From Nitrospirota bacterium (GTDB taxonomy: Bacteria; Nitrospirota_A; Leptospirillia; Leptospirillales; Leptospirillaceae), in contig JAKCDE010000001.1 in NCBI GenBank assembly GCA_021838585.1, positions 1-64,000 of the forward strand: 64,000 nt of DNA, in the 5' to 3' direction. The position numbers and the translations under genes are program-made. Shown here piece by piece: positions 43,525-53,756 of the stretch. How positions within the stretch are numbered: the stretch's first letter is position 1; every line of letters starts with the position of its first letter. The notes beneath the pieces are model-generated. The model did no database searches. It was not told the origin of the DNA and saw only the letters and a program-made list of their open reading frames with translations.

Positions 43525-43541
43525 ATTCGGAAACGAAAGGC

Positions 43542-45197
<1,656 letters not shown>

Positions 45198-45242
45198 TTA
45201 ATTTTATTTGATGGATCGTTTCAGACTTTCCCGCTCTCTTCC

Positions 45243-45506
45243 TCAGGAAACAAAAACGCCCAGGATATCTTCTTCCCGCAGAATCAGGTAATCCGTCCCA
45301 TCGATCGAGATCTTCGACCCCGAATACTTGTCGAAGAGAATCGTGTCACCCTTCTTCAGGGACTTCACCTCTTCACCGATCTCCTCCACCTTGCCTTTCT
45401 GAGGCTTCTCTTTTGCGGCGTCAGGAATGTACAACCCACCCTGGGTCTTTTCGACCTCTTCCGCATAGCTCACAAAAACACGATCCTTCAATGGCTTAAA
45501 TTTCAT
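45243..45506 (-). CDS. groS: Co-chaperonin GroES
   Basis: 87 residues from the ATG at 45506, seven bases after GGAGG; an ATG 18 bases upstream is less well placed. GroES caps GroEL. It begins MKFKPLKDRVFVSYAEEVEKT, the mobile loop reads TQGGLYIPDAAKEKPQ and it ends LREEDILGVFVS. Under control of the CIRCE element upstream, so it and groEL form the heat-shock operon. Confidence 0.97.
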   Translation of the reverse strand: MKFKPLKDRVFVSYAEEVEKTQGGLYIPDAAKEKPQKGKVEEIGEEVKSLKKGDTILFDKYSGSKISIDGTDYLILREEDILGVFVS

Positions 45507-45539
45507 ACACACCTCCATTTTCAATGTTGAAACCGGGTT

Positions 45540-45566
45540 TTAGCACTCACACCCACTGAGTGATAA
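45540..45566 (-). promoter_or_regulatory. CIRCE operator (HrcA binding site)
   Basis: TTAGCACTC (45540-45548), nine bases, GAGTGATAA (45558-45566): an inverted repeat with one mismatch from the consensus TTAGCACTC-N9-GAGTGCTAA. It lies between the groESL promoter and the groES start, where HrcA bound to it would block initiation. hrcA itself is not in the window. Confidence 0.9.
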
Positions 45567-45567
45567 A

Positions 45568-45596
45568 AGGATAGCAAAGGGAAAGGAAATTGGCAA
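45568..45596 (-). promoter_or_regulatory. groESL promoter
   Basis: On the minus strand TTGCCA (45596-45591) and TATCCT (45573-45568) are spaced by 17 bases. The start of transcription falls inside the CIRCE element, which follows directly. Confidence 0.7.
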
Positions 45597-45670
45597 GTCT
45601 TTTTTAACGAGGAAATAACCGGAAAGAATACAAGAAGGGAGGCGGGGGCCAAAAAGAGAGCCCCCGGAGA

Positions 45671-46993
45671 TCAGCCTTCCATCTTTCGCTTGAGGATCCG
45701 GATGGCGGTATTCAGCTGATTGTCACCCTTCCCGGAGGGAATGGGATAGACGAGGTGTTTCTGGATATTGGCGGGAGGAATGATCACATGGTGTTCTTTC
45801 CCGTCGGGATTGAGAAAATGATGCTTCAAATCCACCTCGCGGGGAACGGAAATGGGCCTGGCCCCTTTCGGAATTTTCTCCTTGACGATGATGTCAGGAG
45901 TAATCCCGTAGTCCTGGATCGATCGGCCCGATGGGGTGAAATAGCGAGCTGTCGTCAGGCGGAGGGCCGATCCGTCAAAGAGAGGAAGAATCGTCTGAAC
46001 CGAGCCCTTTCCGAATGTCTGAGTGCCGACGATCGTCGCGCGGTGGTAATCCTGAAGCGCTCCGGAGACGATCTCCGCCGCAGAAGCGGTTTCCGTGTTG
46101 ACAAGAATCACGACCGGAACGCGTGGAAAATCTTCTCCCCCATGAGATCGGAAGGCCCGCTCCTGACGGCGCCCCTTCATCGAAACAACCACCTTGTTGT
46201 CGGGAATGAAGAGCGAGGAGACGTCCACCGCGCTTGTCAGCAGACCGCCAGGGTTGTTACGGAGGTCGATTACGAGAGCGCGCATTCCCTTGCGGTCGAG
46301 CTTCTTCAGGGTTGCGTCGAGATCCCGTGCCGTGTTTTCCGAAAACTCCCGGACGAGGACGTATCCGATATGGTCCTTCAGCATGCGGTATTTGACCGTG
46401 TGGATCTTGATGACCTCCCGGACCAGATCGAAGTCCCTGGCCTTGAAGACCCCCTTCCTGAAAACCGTAAGCACCACATGGGTTCCCGGCCTTCCCCTCA
46501 TTGTCCTGACAGCCTTGGCGAGGCCAAGGGACGCCGTGCTCACCCCATTGACCCGGATGATCTCGTCCCCCGACTTGATCCCCGCCCGAAAAGCAGGGGA
46601 GTCGTCGATGGGGGCCTGAACAATGATACGGTTCCCTTCGGTGGTGATCTTGATTCCGACACCGCCAAAGCGCCCCTGGGTGTTGATTTCGAGATCATGA
46701 TATTCCTGGGGGGTCATATATTCGGAGTGGGGATCGAGCGAGGCCACCATGCCCCGAATCGCACTATCGAGGACCGGCTGTGCCGGGATCTTGTCGACGT
46801 AATCGTTCTGGATCAGGGCGTAGACCATGGAAAAGATCTTGAGACTCTTGTCCGTTCCCCCATCCGCCAGAACCGCATGGCCGACTCCGCCGACCAGAAT
46901 CCCGACTGCAAGGACAAGCAGGATGTTTCCCGTTTTCATGACCCACTTCCAGCCTGATCGGTTCGACCCATTCTTGAAACCCGGAAGATGCAT
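45671..46993 (-). CDS. Carboxyl-terminal processing protease (S41)
   Basis: 440 residues. One signal/anchor helix (about 20-42), then a PDZ domain (about 105-185, GVGIKITTEGNRIIVQAPIDD, GLAKAVRTMRGRPGTHVVL) and the S41 serine protease core. The catalytic Ser is in TFGKGSVQTILPL and Lys is nearby in the same motif; the helper loop is VIDLRNNPGGLLTSAVDVS. I kept the ATG at 46993, five bases after AAGGAT; an ATG at 46939 would also give a signal peptide. Substrates in this organism are unknown. An EnvC-like gene lies upstream, fitting a cell-wall remodelling role. Confidence 0.93.
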   Translation of the reverse strand: MHLPGFKNGSNRSGWKWVMKTGNILLVLAVGILVGGVGHAVLADGGTDKSLKIFSMVYALIQNDYVDKIPAQPVLDSAIRGMVASLDPHSEYMTPQEYHDLEINTQGRFGGVGIKITTEGNRIIVQAPIDDSPAFRAGIKSGDEIIRVNGVSTASLGLAKAVRTMRGRPGTHVVLTVFRKGVFKARDFDLVREVIKIHTVKYRMLKDHIGYVLVREFSENTARDLDATLKKLDRKGMRALVIDLRNNPGGLLTSAVDVSSLFIPDNKVVVSMKGRRQERAFRSHGGEDFPRVPVVILVNTETASAAEIVSGALQDYHRATIVGTQTFGKGSVQTILPLFDGSALRLTTARYFTPSGRSIQDYGITPDIIVKEKIPKGARPISVPREVDLKHHFLNPDGKEHHVIIPPANIQKHLVYPIPSGKGDNQLNTAIRILKRKMEG

Positions 46994-47142
46994 AAAGATC
47001 CTTATAATGGTACTCCCGAGGGTCCTGCCGGAGCCCGGGAGGCTTTCGAGAAGAGATACGGCTCAACAAATCGTGATTTGAGAATATCATGCATCGCCCG
47101 GTATTACAACACGGGCGCCGGCCTTCGCGCGGGCTTCCCCCT

Positions 47143-48363
47143 TCAGTGCGAAAGGAATCCCATCGGACTCATTGGCTTCCCCCGACGGGTCACTCCGAAA
47201 AAGAGGGTCGACCGTCCACGCGTTCCCCCCCGCCCCACCGTTCCGAGGATTCCCCCCTCCGGGATCCTCTGGCCCTCCTTGGCGAAGATATGGTCGAGGT
47301 GGCCGTAAAGGGTATAAAGATGATCCCCGTGGGCCAGAATGACCAGGCGTCCGTATCCTGTATAGGCTCTCGCAAAGAGAACCTTTCCCGGCCAAGCCGC
47401 TCGGACGCGGGAACCGACTCCTGCCGCAATATCGATGCCATCGTGGAACGGTCCGAAACGCTCGATGATCCGGCCATGGACCGGCCACTGGAAGACCGTG
47501 TGGCCCGGTACGGGAGGATGGGCGAAGCGTTCGCTGGCTGAGGTCCTGCGCCGCATCCGTTCTAGCCTGGCAATCAGGTTCATCAGCTTTCGACGGCGCC
47601 TGAGAATCGAACGGTTGTCCTGGGCGATGGCCTCTTCTTTTTTCTTAAGCCGGGCGATCTCGCTCTGGGTTCCGGTCATCTTTCTCTTGAGACGCGCCTC
47701 CTCCTTTTCGCGATTTTCCAGAAGTCTCTTTTCGTGATTCTGGATCGTCTTCAACTGGGCCCGACTGAGGCGAAGCCGATTTTCCTTGTTCCTGTATCCG
47801 TGAAGCAGGGAGTCGAGATGAGTTGTCTGATCGGCAAGGATATTGGACCGCAGGATAAGGTCGGGTTGAATGTCGGTTCCATCGAGACGGGACAGCGAGA
47901 CCTCCGCCAAGCGCGTGAGGAGCCTTGATTCAAGCGATCCTTTTTCGCGAAGGTCGGCGTCGACGATCACCCCAAGATGGGCCATGGCGCGATCGAGGCG
48001 CCTGATGGCCTGGCGATCCTGGATTTCGCGGATCTGAAGCCGCTCGACCTGAAGGTGGAACGACTCAAGCTTGACCCTCAGCTTGAGGATCCTGACCTTG
48101 AGCTTGAGGCGACGGCCCTTGTATCGTCTCAGCCGATCCTTGTTTTTTGCGAGCCGGAGTTTAAGTGTTCTCATTTCCCGCTCCCGGGCATCGAGCTTTT
48201 TCTCGATCGAACGAATCGAAGGATTCGAGGCGGCAAAAACCTTGTTCGGGGTTATCCCGCCTCCTGAAGTGAAAAAGATCAGGAGGAAAAGCAGGAAAAG
48301 AAGATCTGTGCGAGCTGCCCCAGTCTTCCGGGAGGAGGGATTTTCCGGAAATTGCGGAATCAC
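47143..48363 (-). CDS. envC: EnvC-like amidase activator (coiled coil plus LytM domain)
   Basis: 406 residues from a GTG at 48363 that overlaps the ftsX stop (GTGA). A signal peptide (about 18-40) is followed by a coiled coil (about 45-260; many Lys/Arg/Leu heptads) and a C-terminal M23/LytM domain. The motif HDGIDIAAG keeps the first His-Asp, and YGHLDHI its His, but the terminal HxH motif reads GRSTLFFGV, so two ligands are lost. Escherichia EnvC shows the same loss and works as an activator of AmiA/AmiB rather than as a hydrolase. Directly downstream of ftsX, as expected for FtsEX-EnvC. Confidence 0.85.
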   Translation of the reverse strand: MIPQFPENPSSRKTGAARTDLLFLLFLLIFFTSGGGITPNKVFAASNPSIRSIEKKLDAREREMRTLKLRLAKNKDRLRRYKGRRLKLKVRILKLRVKLESFHLQVERLQIREIQDRQAIRRLDRAMAHLGVIVDADLREKGSLESRLLTRLAEVSLSRLDGTDIQPDLILRSNILADQTTHLDSLLHGYRNKENRLRLSRAQLKTIQNHEKRLLENREKEEARLKRKMTGTQSEIARLKKKEEAIAQDNRSILRRRRKLMNLIARLERMRRRTSASERFAHPPVPGHTVFQWPVHGRIIERFGPFHDGIDIAAGVGSRVRAAWPGKVLFARAYTGYGRLVILAHGDHLYTLYGHLDHIFAKEGQRIPEGGILGTVGRGGTRGRSTLFFGVTRRGKPMSPMGFLSH

Positions 48364-49349
48364 GGCCGAAGAACGTCCGGGCTCTTGGACGACAAGGGAA
48401 GGATGAGACAGACAAGGCCCCCGAGAAGGCCGATGGCCCCGCAAAATACGGGAAAGAGAATCCAGAGATGGCTTGCGATGGGATTGGCTCCCATGGCTCC
48501 GACCATAAACGGATTCTGGAGACCAGGATAAAGGATCGTTCGGAATAGCCAGACGAGAAAGATCGCGATGGAAGAAGCCAGCATCCCCCACAAGGCTCCG
48601 GAGGGGAGACGCAAAATGACGGGGGGAGAGTCTCCATTCTTTTCGAAGGGAGCGGAAGGGGGTGGCGGCAAATCCTCCTGCCGCTGGAAGATCGCGCTCC
48701 TCGTGGCGGCCTGAGCCCGAGCCTCCCGGGACCGTGATCCCGGGAAAAGATGCGCCCAGAAAGGCAGTGAAATCCTCCCCCAGTAGAGGGCCAGTCCCAC
48801 AAGAAGAAGTCCCCCGAGAACCACGATCCCCTTCCGCACACCCAGGGAGATTCCGGCAAGGGCGTCCACCCGGGAGACCCAGTCGGGATTGAAAACGATT
48901 TCCTTGATTTCAGAGTCATTCTTGAGAATTTGGCGAATGGAGGAGATCTGCTCCGAAAGCGTCACGAAATGTCCATCCGGAGTCTGCCCCAGGGAGACGG
49001 CCACCGAAAGGATCCGACGGCTGGTCGCCCTTCCGGTCCTGCTTTTTTGATCGGGTGCCTGAAGGGCAGAGACGCTTCCTGTCCCTGCAATCTTTTCCAT
49101 CGTGGCGGTGAGGCCCTGGATTTCTTTGGGAGAGGGAGGCGTGTCGAAGATCAGAAGAATATGGGCTGCCGAGGCGGTTTCAAGACGCATGTTGTCGAGA
49201 ATCAGAAAGACTGTCGATGTCCAGAAAAGAAAAAGGAGGATGAGGGAAGAAAAGGCCAGGTTGGCCATCAGCCAGAACCAGGAACGGGCAGAAGACGCCG
49301 GAGGCGCCTCAGTATCAGGATGTGACATTCCTACAGCTCTTTCGCGCAT
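48360..49349 (-). CDS. ftsX: Cell division protein FtsX-like
   Basis: 329 residues. Four membrane helices (about 30-55, 175-195, 255-275 and 295-320) with an extracytoplasmic domain between the first two: TSTVFLILDNMRLETASAAHIL and an FDTPPSPKEIQGLTATME segment. The topology and the ILKNDSEIKEIVFNPDWVSRVDAL part fit FtsX, which with FtsE drives EnvC. The start may be at 49349 or 49328; neither has a good Shine-Dalgarno. No ftsE is next to it; rnhB lies 21 bases upstream. EnvC follows with a 4-base overlap. Confidence 0.82.
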   Translation of the reverse strand: MRERAVGMSHPDTEAPPASSARSWFWLMANLAFSSLILLFLFWTSTVFLILDNMRLETASAAHILLIFDTPPSPKEIQGLTATMEKIAGTGSVSALQAPDQKSRTGRATSRRILSVAVSLGQTPDGHFVTLSEQISSIRQILKNDSEIKEIVFNPDWVSRVDALAGISLGVRKGIVVLGGLLLVGLALYWGRISLPFWAHLFPGSRSREARAQAATRSAIFQRQEDLPPPPSAPFEKNGDSPPVILRLPSGALWGMLASSIAIFLVWLFRTILYPGLQNPFMVGAMGANPIASHLWILFPVFCGAIGLLGGLVCLILPLSSKSPDVLRP

Positions 49350-49370
49350 CAGGGCGCACTCGGAAGGAAT

Positions 49371-50024
49371 TCAGGACGACCCGGGCTCAAGGGCCTTTCG
49401 ACAGAAGAGTGGGCGATGATGACGGGAAAGCCCATATCTCCTGATCGCCTCCCTATGATCCTTTGTTCCATACCCCTTGTGGATCCGAAAGCGAAACTCC
49501 GGGAATTCGGAATCGATCTCGCCCATATATCGGTCACGCGCCACCTTTGCCAGGATGGAGGCTGCCGCGATCGAAAGGACCATTCCGTCCCCACCCACGA
49601 CGGCCGTCTGTGGGAAAGGAAGGTCCGCAATGAGGTCTTTTCCATCGACGGCGACCAGAATGGAGTTCTCTCTCAGGAACGTTTGGGGGAGCGTCTGGAG
49701 GGCCCTTCCCATTGAGAGCATGGTCGCCCTCCGAATGTTGAGACGTTCTATCTCGTCGACCGAGGCCCATCCCAAGGCAGTAAAAAGGGCGTTTTCCTCG
49801 ATCCAGCGGGAGAGGGTCTCCCGTTTTTCCGGAGTCAACAGTTTTGAGTCAGCGATTCCATAACCTGCAAAACGTTCGACTGGAAGGGGAAAGACCACAC
49901 AGGCCGAGGTCACTGGACCCGCCAAGGCTCCCCGACCAACCTCGTCCACTCCTGCGACGAGCCAGGGAAACCGGCCATCGGACAAGCCTGAGACGGCGAG
50001 CGCCTCCCACGTCCCATCCATCAC
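49371..50024 (-). CDS. rnhB: Ribonuclease HII
   Basis: 217 residues. RNase HII cuts RNA of RNA/DNA hybrids and excises single ribonucleotides. The DEDD residues lie in VAGVDEVGRGALAGPV, GIADSKLL, LVAVDGKDLIADLP and ASILAKVARDRYMGEID; the C-terminus HKGYGTKDHREAIRRYG is the family signature. It lies 24 bases after rplS. Confidence 0.96.
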   Translation of the reverse strand: MMDGTWEALAVSGLSDGRFPWLVAGVDEVGRGALAGPVTSACVVFPLPVERFAGYGIADSKLLTPEKRETLSRWIEENALFTALGWASVDEIERLNIRRATMLSMGRALQTLPQTFLRENSILVAVDGKDLIADLPFPQTAVVGGDGMVLSIAAASILAKVARDRYMGEIDSEFPEFRFRIHKGYGTKDHREAIRRYGLSRHHRPLFCRKALEPGSS

Positions 50025-50048
50025 GGGACGAACGCCTGCGGTGGTGGG

Positions 50049-50396
50049 TTACTCTTCCTTGGCCTCTTTCAGGCGAGCAGCCTTTCCCTTTTTGTCGCGC
50101 AGGAAGTACAGCTTTGCCCGACGGACACGGCCAGAACGGACATGGTCCACCTTGATGACCTGGGGAGAATGGACCGGGAAGGTCCTCTCGACTCCGACCC
50201 CAAAGGAGATCTTCCGGATCGTCACCATTTCCCGCGTTCCCCCACCACGAATCCCGATCACAACCCCTTCGAAAACCTGAATCCGTTCTTTTTCTCCCTC
50301 GACAACCTTGGTGTGAACCCGAACGGTTTCTCCCACCGACAGCTTCGGGGCTTCCTCTTTCATGAACAATTGCTCCACCTGATCAAGTACCTGCAT
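50049..50396 (-). CDS. rplS: Ribosomal protein L19
   Basis: 115 residues: [51 protein letters not shown] and [22 protein letters not shown]19 bridges 50S and 30S. Order rpsP-rimM-trmD-rplS is the classic arrangement; trmD lies 40 bases upstream. Confidence 0.98.
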   Translation of the reverse strand: MQVLDQVEQLFMKEEAPKLSVGETVRVHTKVVEGEKERIQVFEGVVIGIRGGGTREMVTIRKISFGVGVERTFPVHSPQVIKVDHVRSGRVRRAKLYFLRDKKGKAARLKEAKEE

Positions 50397-50436
50397 GACT
50401 CACCTCGTGATTGTGTCCGATTTGTCGGACACTTGG

Positions 50437-51165
50437 TTAACGGGAAACACTGGCCTGGTCTCCGCCAAGATCCGGCCTCACGGCTTGTTGTTTCCTGCGG
50501 GAGACATCCTCTCTGTAGCGCCGAATGGCCTGATGATCCCCCGAAAGAAGGACCTCAGGAACTTCGCTCCCCCGAAAGACACGCGGCCTCGTGTATTGGG
50601 GGTAATCGAAGGATCCGTTTGAAAAAGTTTCGTTCACCGGCGAACTTTCGTTGGAAAGGACGCCAGGAATGAGCCGTACGACCGCATCCACCATCAGGGA
50701 GCAGGGAAGCTCCCCTCCCGACAGGATATAGTCTCCGGCAGACCATTCCTCTAGGGGATATTGATCAAGGATCCGCTGGTCGATTCCCTCATAATGACCG
50801 CAAAGGAAAAGAAGGGGGCGCGCACTTCTCGCCCATTCCTCCGCGACCGACTGGGAAAATCTCTGTCCCTGAGGCGATGGATAGAGAAGCCGAGGCGGTT
50901 CTTCTCCACTCAGTTCCTCGAGGATACCCATCGAAAGGTCAAGGGCATCGGCCAAGGGCTCCGGTTTCAGGACCATCCCTCCGCCCCCTCCAAAGGGATA
51001 ATCGTCGACGGAATGATAGGAGCCCGTTCCGAAATCCCTGAGATTCCAGGTGTAATACTGGACGAGACCTTTGGTTTCCGCCCGGCCGAGGATACTGGTG
51101 CTGAAAATGGAGCGGAGCATCTCAGGGAAAAGAGTGATGGCCCCTATATGCCGACAATGCCCCAT
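50437..51165 (-). CDS. trmD: tRNA (guanine-N1)-methyltransferase TrmD
   Basis: 242 residues, SPOUT-fold enzyme making m1G37. Markers are AITLFPEMLRSIFSTSILGRA, VDDYPFGGGGGMVLKPEP, LCGHYEGIDQR (part of the SAM knot), GDYILSGGELPCSLMVDAV and the C-terminal FDYPQYTRPRVFRG. The start overlaps the rimM end by 22 bases. rplS follows. Confidence 0.97.
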   Translation of the reverse strand: MGHCRHIGAITLFPEMLRSIFSTSILGRAETKGLVQYYTWNLRDFGTGSYHSVDDYPFGGGGGMVLKPEPLADALDLSMGILEELSGEEPPRLLYPSPQGQRFSQSVAEEWARSARPLLFLCGHYEGIDQRILDQYPLEEWSAGDYILSGGELPCSLMVDAVVRLIPGVLSNESSPVNETFSNGSFDYPQYTRPRVFRGSEVPEVLLSGDHQAIRRYREDVSRRKQQAVRPDLGGDQASVSR

Positions 51166-51695
51166 TGAACATACACCTCACGCCTGTCCCTGTCTATCCG
51201 CGGAACGAGCGGTTCGACATAAGGGCATAGGATCTCTCGTCCCTTTGCGTCGATGGCCAGCAGATCCTGCCCCGGTCTTTCATAAAACCCGCTGATATAT
51301 CCAACATCTGTTCCGGTCAGCGAGTCCAGCACACGCATCCCGATCAAATCGGATATTTTCTGGGCCTCTGAGTCATCAGGAATCCAGTCATCCGGACCCT
51401 CCCAGAAAATATCCCACCCGGAGATTTCCTTAAGAACCTCGGGGGAGTCAATCCCCTCCCATTTGACAAGGAGGACATCTCCTTTCCACTCGGTGTCCTC
51501 AAGGACAAGCCTTCGACTCTTTCCATTCACCCGTGAAGGAGTCGCAAGATGGAAGGTTTCCCCACGATCATCCAGAAAGCGGTCGGGATTATCGGAAATA
51601 ACAGAAACTCTCCCGAAACCCCGGACACCAAAGGGGCGCCCCATCTTCCCGACCAAAATTCCCTGGTCCGAAGGATCCGGATTCACCACCGGCAC
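51144..51695 (-). CDS. rimM: 16S rRNA processing protein RimM
   Basis: 183 residues from a GTG at 51695, five bases after TTGAGGT. RimM assists maturation of the 30S head by binding S19. The N-terminal domain begins ILVGKMGRPFGVRGFGRV and the PRC-barrel carries DLIGMRVLDSLTGTDVGYISGF and ILCPYVEPLVPRIDRDRREV. It stands 97 bases downstream of rpsP; the usual KH-domain gene between them is absent. Confidence 0.95.
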   Translation of the reverse strand: MPVVNPDPSDQGILVGKMGRPFGVRGFGRVSVISDNPDRFLDDRGETFHLATPSRVNGKSRRLVLEDTEWKGDVLLVKWEGIDSPEVLKEISGWDIFWEGPDDWIPDDSEAQKISDLIGMRVLDSLTGTDVGYISGFYERPGQDLLAIDAKGREILCPYVEPLVPRIDRDRREVYVQWGIVGI

Positions 51696-51792
51696 ACCGT
51701 TACCTCAATGGCCCTTTTGAGAGCGGGAATGACGAGGCCCTCCCTTTGCCTGCTGAAGGCAGGAATCCTTGGAATGAGGCGGTGATTCCCTC

Positions 51793-52041
51793 TCAAGAAG
51801 CCGTTGAAGTCGCCTTCTTGATAAGACGGGCAACCGTGTCAGTTGGAGTGGCCCCATTAGAGATCCAGGAATCGATTCTTTCCCGGTTGATCTTGATCTC
51901 ACCTTCGTTCTGTTTGGGGGCATAGGTCCCCACCACTTCGATGAAACGTCCGTCCCGGCGGGATCTGGAATCCGCCACAACGATCCGGTACACAGGCAGT
52001 TTCTTTCTTCCATGTCTTGCAAGCCGAATATGAACAGCCAC
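51793..52041 (-). CDS. rpsP: Ribosomal protein S16
   Basis: 82 residues: [40 protein letters not shown] and [17 protein letters not shown]. Component of the 30S body. First of the rpsP-rimM-trmD-rplS group; ffh lies 51 bases upstream. Two copies of ATCCGGACT occur in the gap 52042-52092 on the minus strand. Confidence 0.98.
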   Translation of the reverse strand: MAVHIRLARHGRKKLPVYRIVVADSRSRRDGRFIEVVGTYAPKQNEGEIKINRERIDSWISNGATPTDTVARLIKKATSTAS

Positions 52042-52092
52042 ACATCCTCCTTCAGTCCGGATAGTCCGGATTGTGTCGATCGGTTGTCCCGA

Positions 52093-53427
52093 TCAGAATG
52101 GGAACATCGATCTCAACGACCGGTTCCCCTTGGATTTTAGCGCCGTGCGCATCATGCGCCGGGCCTGGTCAAATTGTTTTAAAAGCTGGTTGACCTGTTG
52201 CACGCTCGTCCCAGATCCGCTGGCGATACGCTTTCTCCGGTTCCCGTCGATCACGTCCGGATGATCACGCTCTTCGTTGGTCATAGAAAATATGATCGCT
52301 TCCGTCCGCTTCAATTCTTTTTCGACCAACTGCATGTCGACCTTGGATTTGAGGGAAGCCCCGCCAGGAATCATCCCCATGAGGTCATCAAGCCCTCCAA
52401 GCTTTTTCATGCCCTGAATCTGCTGGAGGAAATCGTTCAACGTCATTTGATTGTTTCCCATTTTCCGGACAAGTGTCTCGGCCTGTTCCTGGGAAACAAG
52501 ATTCCTGGTTTTCTCGACAAGGGTTTCGATATCGCCCATTCCGATGATGCGTGAGGCCATGCGCTCGGGAATGAAGGGTTCCAGGCGATCCAGCTTTTCT
52601 CCGGCCCCCGTAAACTTGATCGGCTTTTTCAAGACGCTCCGGATCGACAAGATCGCGCCTCCGCGCGTGTCTCCATCAAGCTTCGTGAAGACCACCCCAT
52701 CGATTCCCACGGCCTGATCGAAGGCCGTGGCCACCGAAACAGCCTCCTGGCCCTGCATGGCATCGGCCACAAGCAGGCACTCCTTGGGAGCGTATAACGA
52801 CTTGAGAGTTTTAAGCTCATCCATGAGTTCGTCATCGACGGTCAAACGGCCGGCGGTATCCACGATCACAATCTCATACATTCCCTGGACAATGCGTTTT
52901 CGAACCGACGGAACCATCTCCTGGGGACGCGTGACACCCGCCTCCGGCCCGATGACGGGGACGCCGATCTGCTCTCCAAGGATCCGGAGCTGATCCACGG
53001 CCGCCAGGCGGGCCAAGTCGCTCGCCACAAGAAGGACCCGACGACCCTGGGTCTTGAAATGAAGGGCGATTTTGGCGGCAGTCGTTGTTTTTCCTGAGCC
53101 TTGAAGCCCCATCATGAAGATGATGGTCGGGGGCTTCGAGGAGAGGGCAATATTCGCGCGATGGTCCCCGAGAATGTGAACCATCTCCTGGTAAACTTCC
53201 GTGATGACCTGTTGGGCAGGAGTCAGCCCTGTTTTTCGGGCCTGGCCCACGAGGCGACTTCCCAACGTCTCCGTAAATTCCTTGACAACGGGAAGGCTCA
53301 CATCGGCTTCCAGAAGCGCGACCCTCAACTCCCGAAGGGCTTCCTCGACGGCCGCATCGGTCAGACCTCCGCGACCTGTCAGCTTTTGAAAAATCCCTTC
53401 AAAACGGCCTGTCAGGCTTTCGAACAT
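52093..53427 (-). CDS. ffh: Signal recognition particle protein Ffh
   Basis: 444 residues: N domain, GTPase G domain with GLQGSGKTTTAAKIALHF, DTAGRLTVDDELMDEL and TKLDGDTRGGAILS, and a Met-rich M domain (about 320-440) with LNDFLQQIQGMKKLGGLDDLMGMIPGG and GSGTSVQQVNQLLKQF. It delivers nascent membrane proteins to FtsY. I did not find a 4.5S RNA gene in the window. Confidence 0.98.
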   Translation of the reverse strand: MFESLTGRFEGIFQKLTGRGGLTDAAVEEALRELRVALLEADVSLPVVKEFTETLGSRLVGQARKTGLTPAQQVITEVYQEMVHILGDHRANIALSSKPPTIIFMMGLQGSGKTTTAAKIALHFKTQGRRVLLVASDLARLAAVDQLRILGEQIGVPVIGPEAGVTRPQEMVPSVRKRIVQGMYEIVIVDTAGRLTVDDELMDELKTLKSLYAPKECLLVADAMQGQEAVSVATAFDQAVGIDGVVFTKLDGDTRGGAILSIRSVLKKPIKFTGAGEKLDRLEPFIPERMASRIIGMGDIETLVEKTRNLVSQEQAETLVRKMGNNQMTLNDFLQQIQGMKKLGGLDDLMGMIPGGASLKSKVDMQLVEKELKRTEAIIFSMTNEERDHPDVIDGNRRKRIASGSGTSVQQVNQLLKQFDQARRMMRTALKSKGNRSLRSMFPF

Positions 53428-53432
53428 TGAGG

Positions 53433-53726
53433 TTATCCCTTGACCTGGCTGGACTTGAGGCTGGATTTGAGGATTCGGCTCTGCTTGAAGTAGGGAACCT
53501 TCTTCGGGGCAACGACCACCGAGGATCCGGTCCGCGGGTTTCGGGCCTTTCTCGTCGCTCTTGTTCTGACGCGCAACACGCCAAAATCCCGGAGTTCGAC
53601 GGTATCACCGGAACGTAGGCCGTCCTTCATGGAATCGAGAAACAGATCGATCATCATACGGGCATCTTCTCGCCTGATTCCGGGAAATTGCCTTGCCAGC
53701 CTTTGTACAAGCTCACCTTTGGTCAT
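53433..53726 (-). CDS. HU/IHF-family DNA-binding protein
   Basis: 97 residues of the HU/IHF type: MTKGELVQRLARQFPGIRRED, then LRSGDTVELRDFGVLRVRTR and the DNA-arm segment RKARNPRTGSSVVVAPKKVP with the intercalating Pro region. It bends DNA as a dimer. The sequence alone does not separate HU from IHF subunits, though LRDFG is more IHF-like. It lies just 5 bases upstream of ffh and 30 bases downstream of sppA, both on the same strand. Confidence 0.9.
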   Translation of the reverse strand: MTKGELVQRLARQFPGIRREDARMMIDLFLDSMKDGLRSGDTVELRDFGVLRVRTRATRKARNPRTGSSVVVAPKKVPYFKQSRILKSSLKSSQVKG

Positions 53727-53756
53727 TGTTTGTCCCGCTCCTTCTCTGGTAAGAGG

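Noticed and set aside
52093..53427. 4.5S SRP RNA near ffh
   Set aside because: No GGAAGCAGCC-type tetraloop region was seen around the gene.
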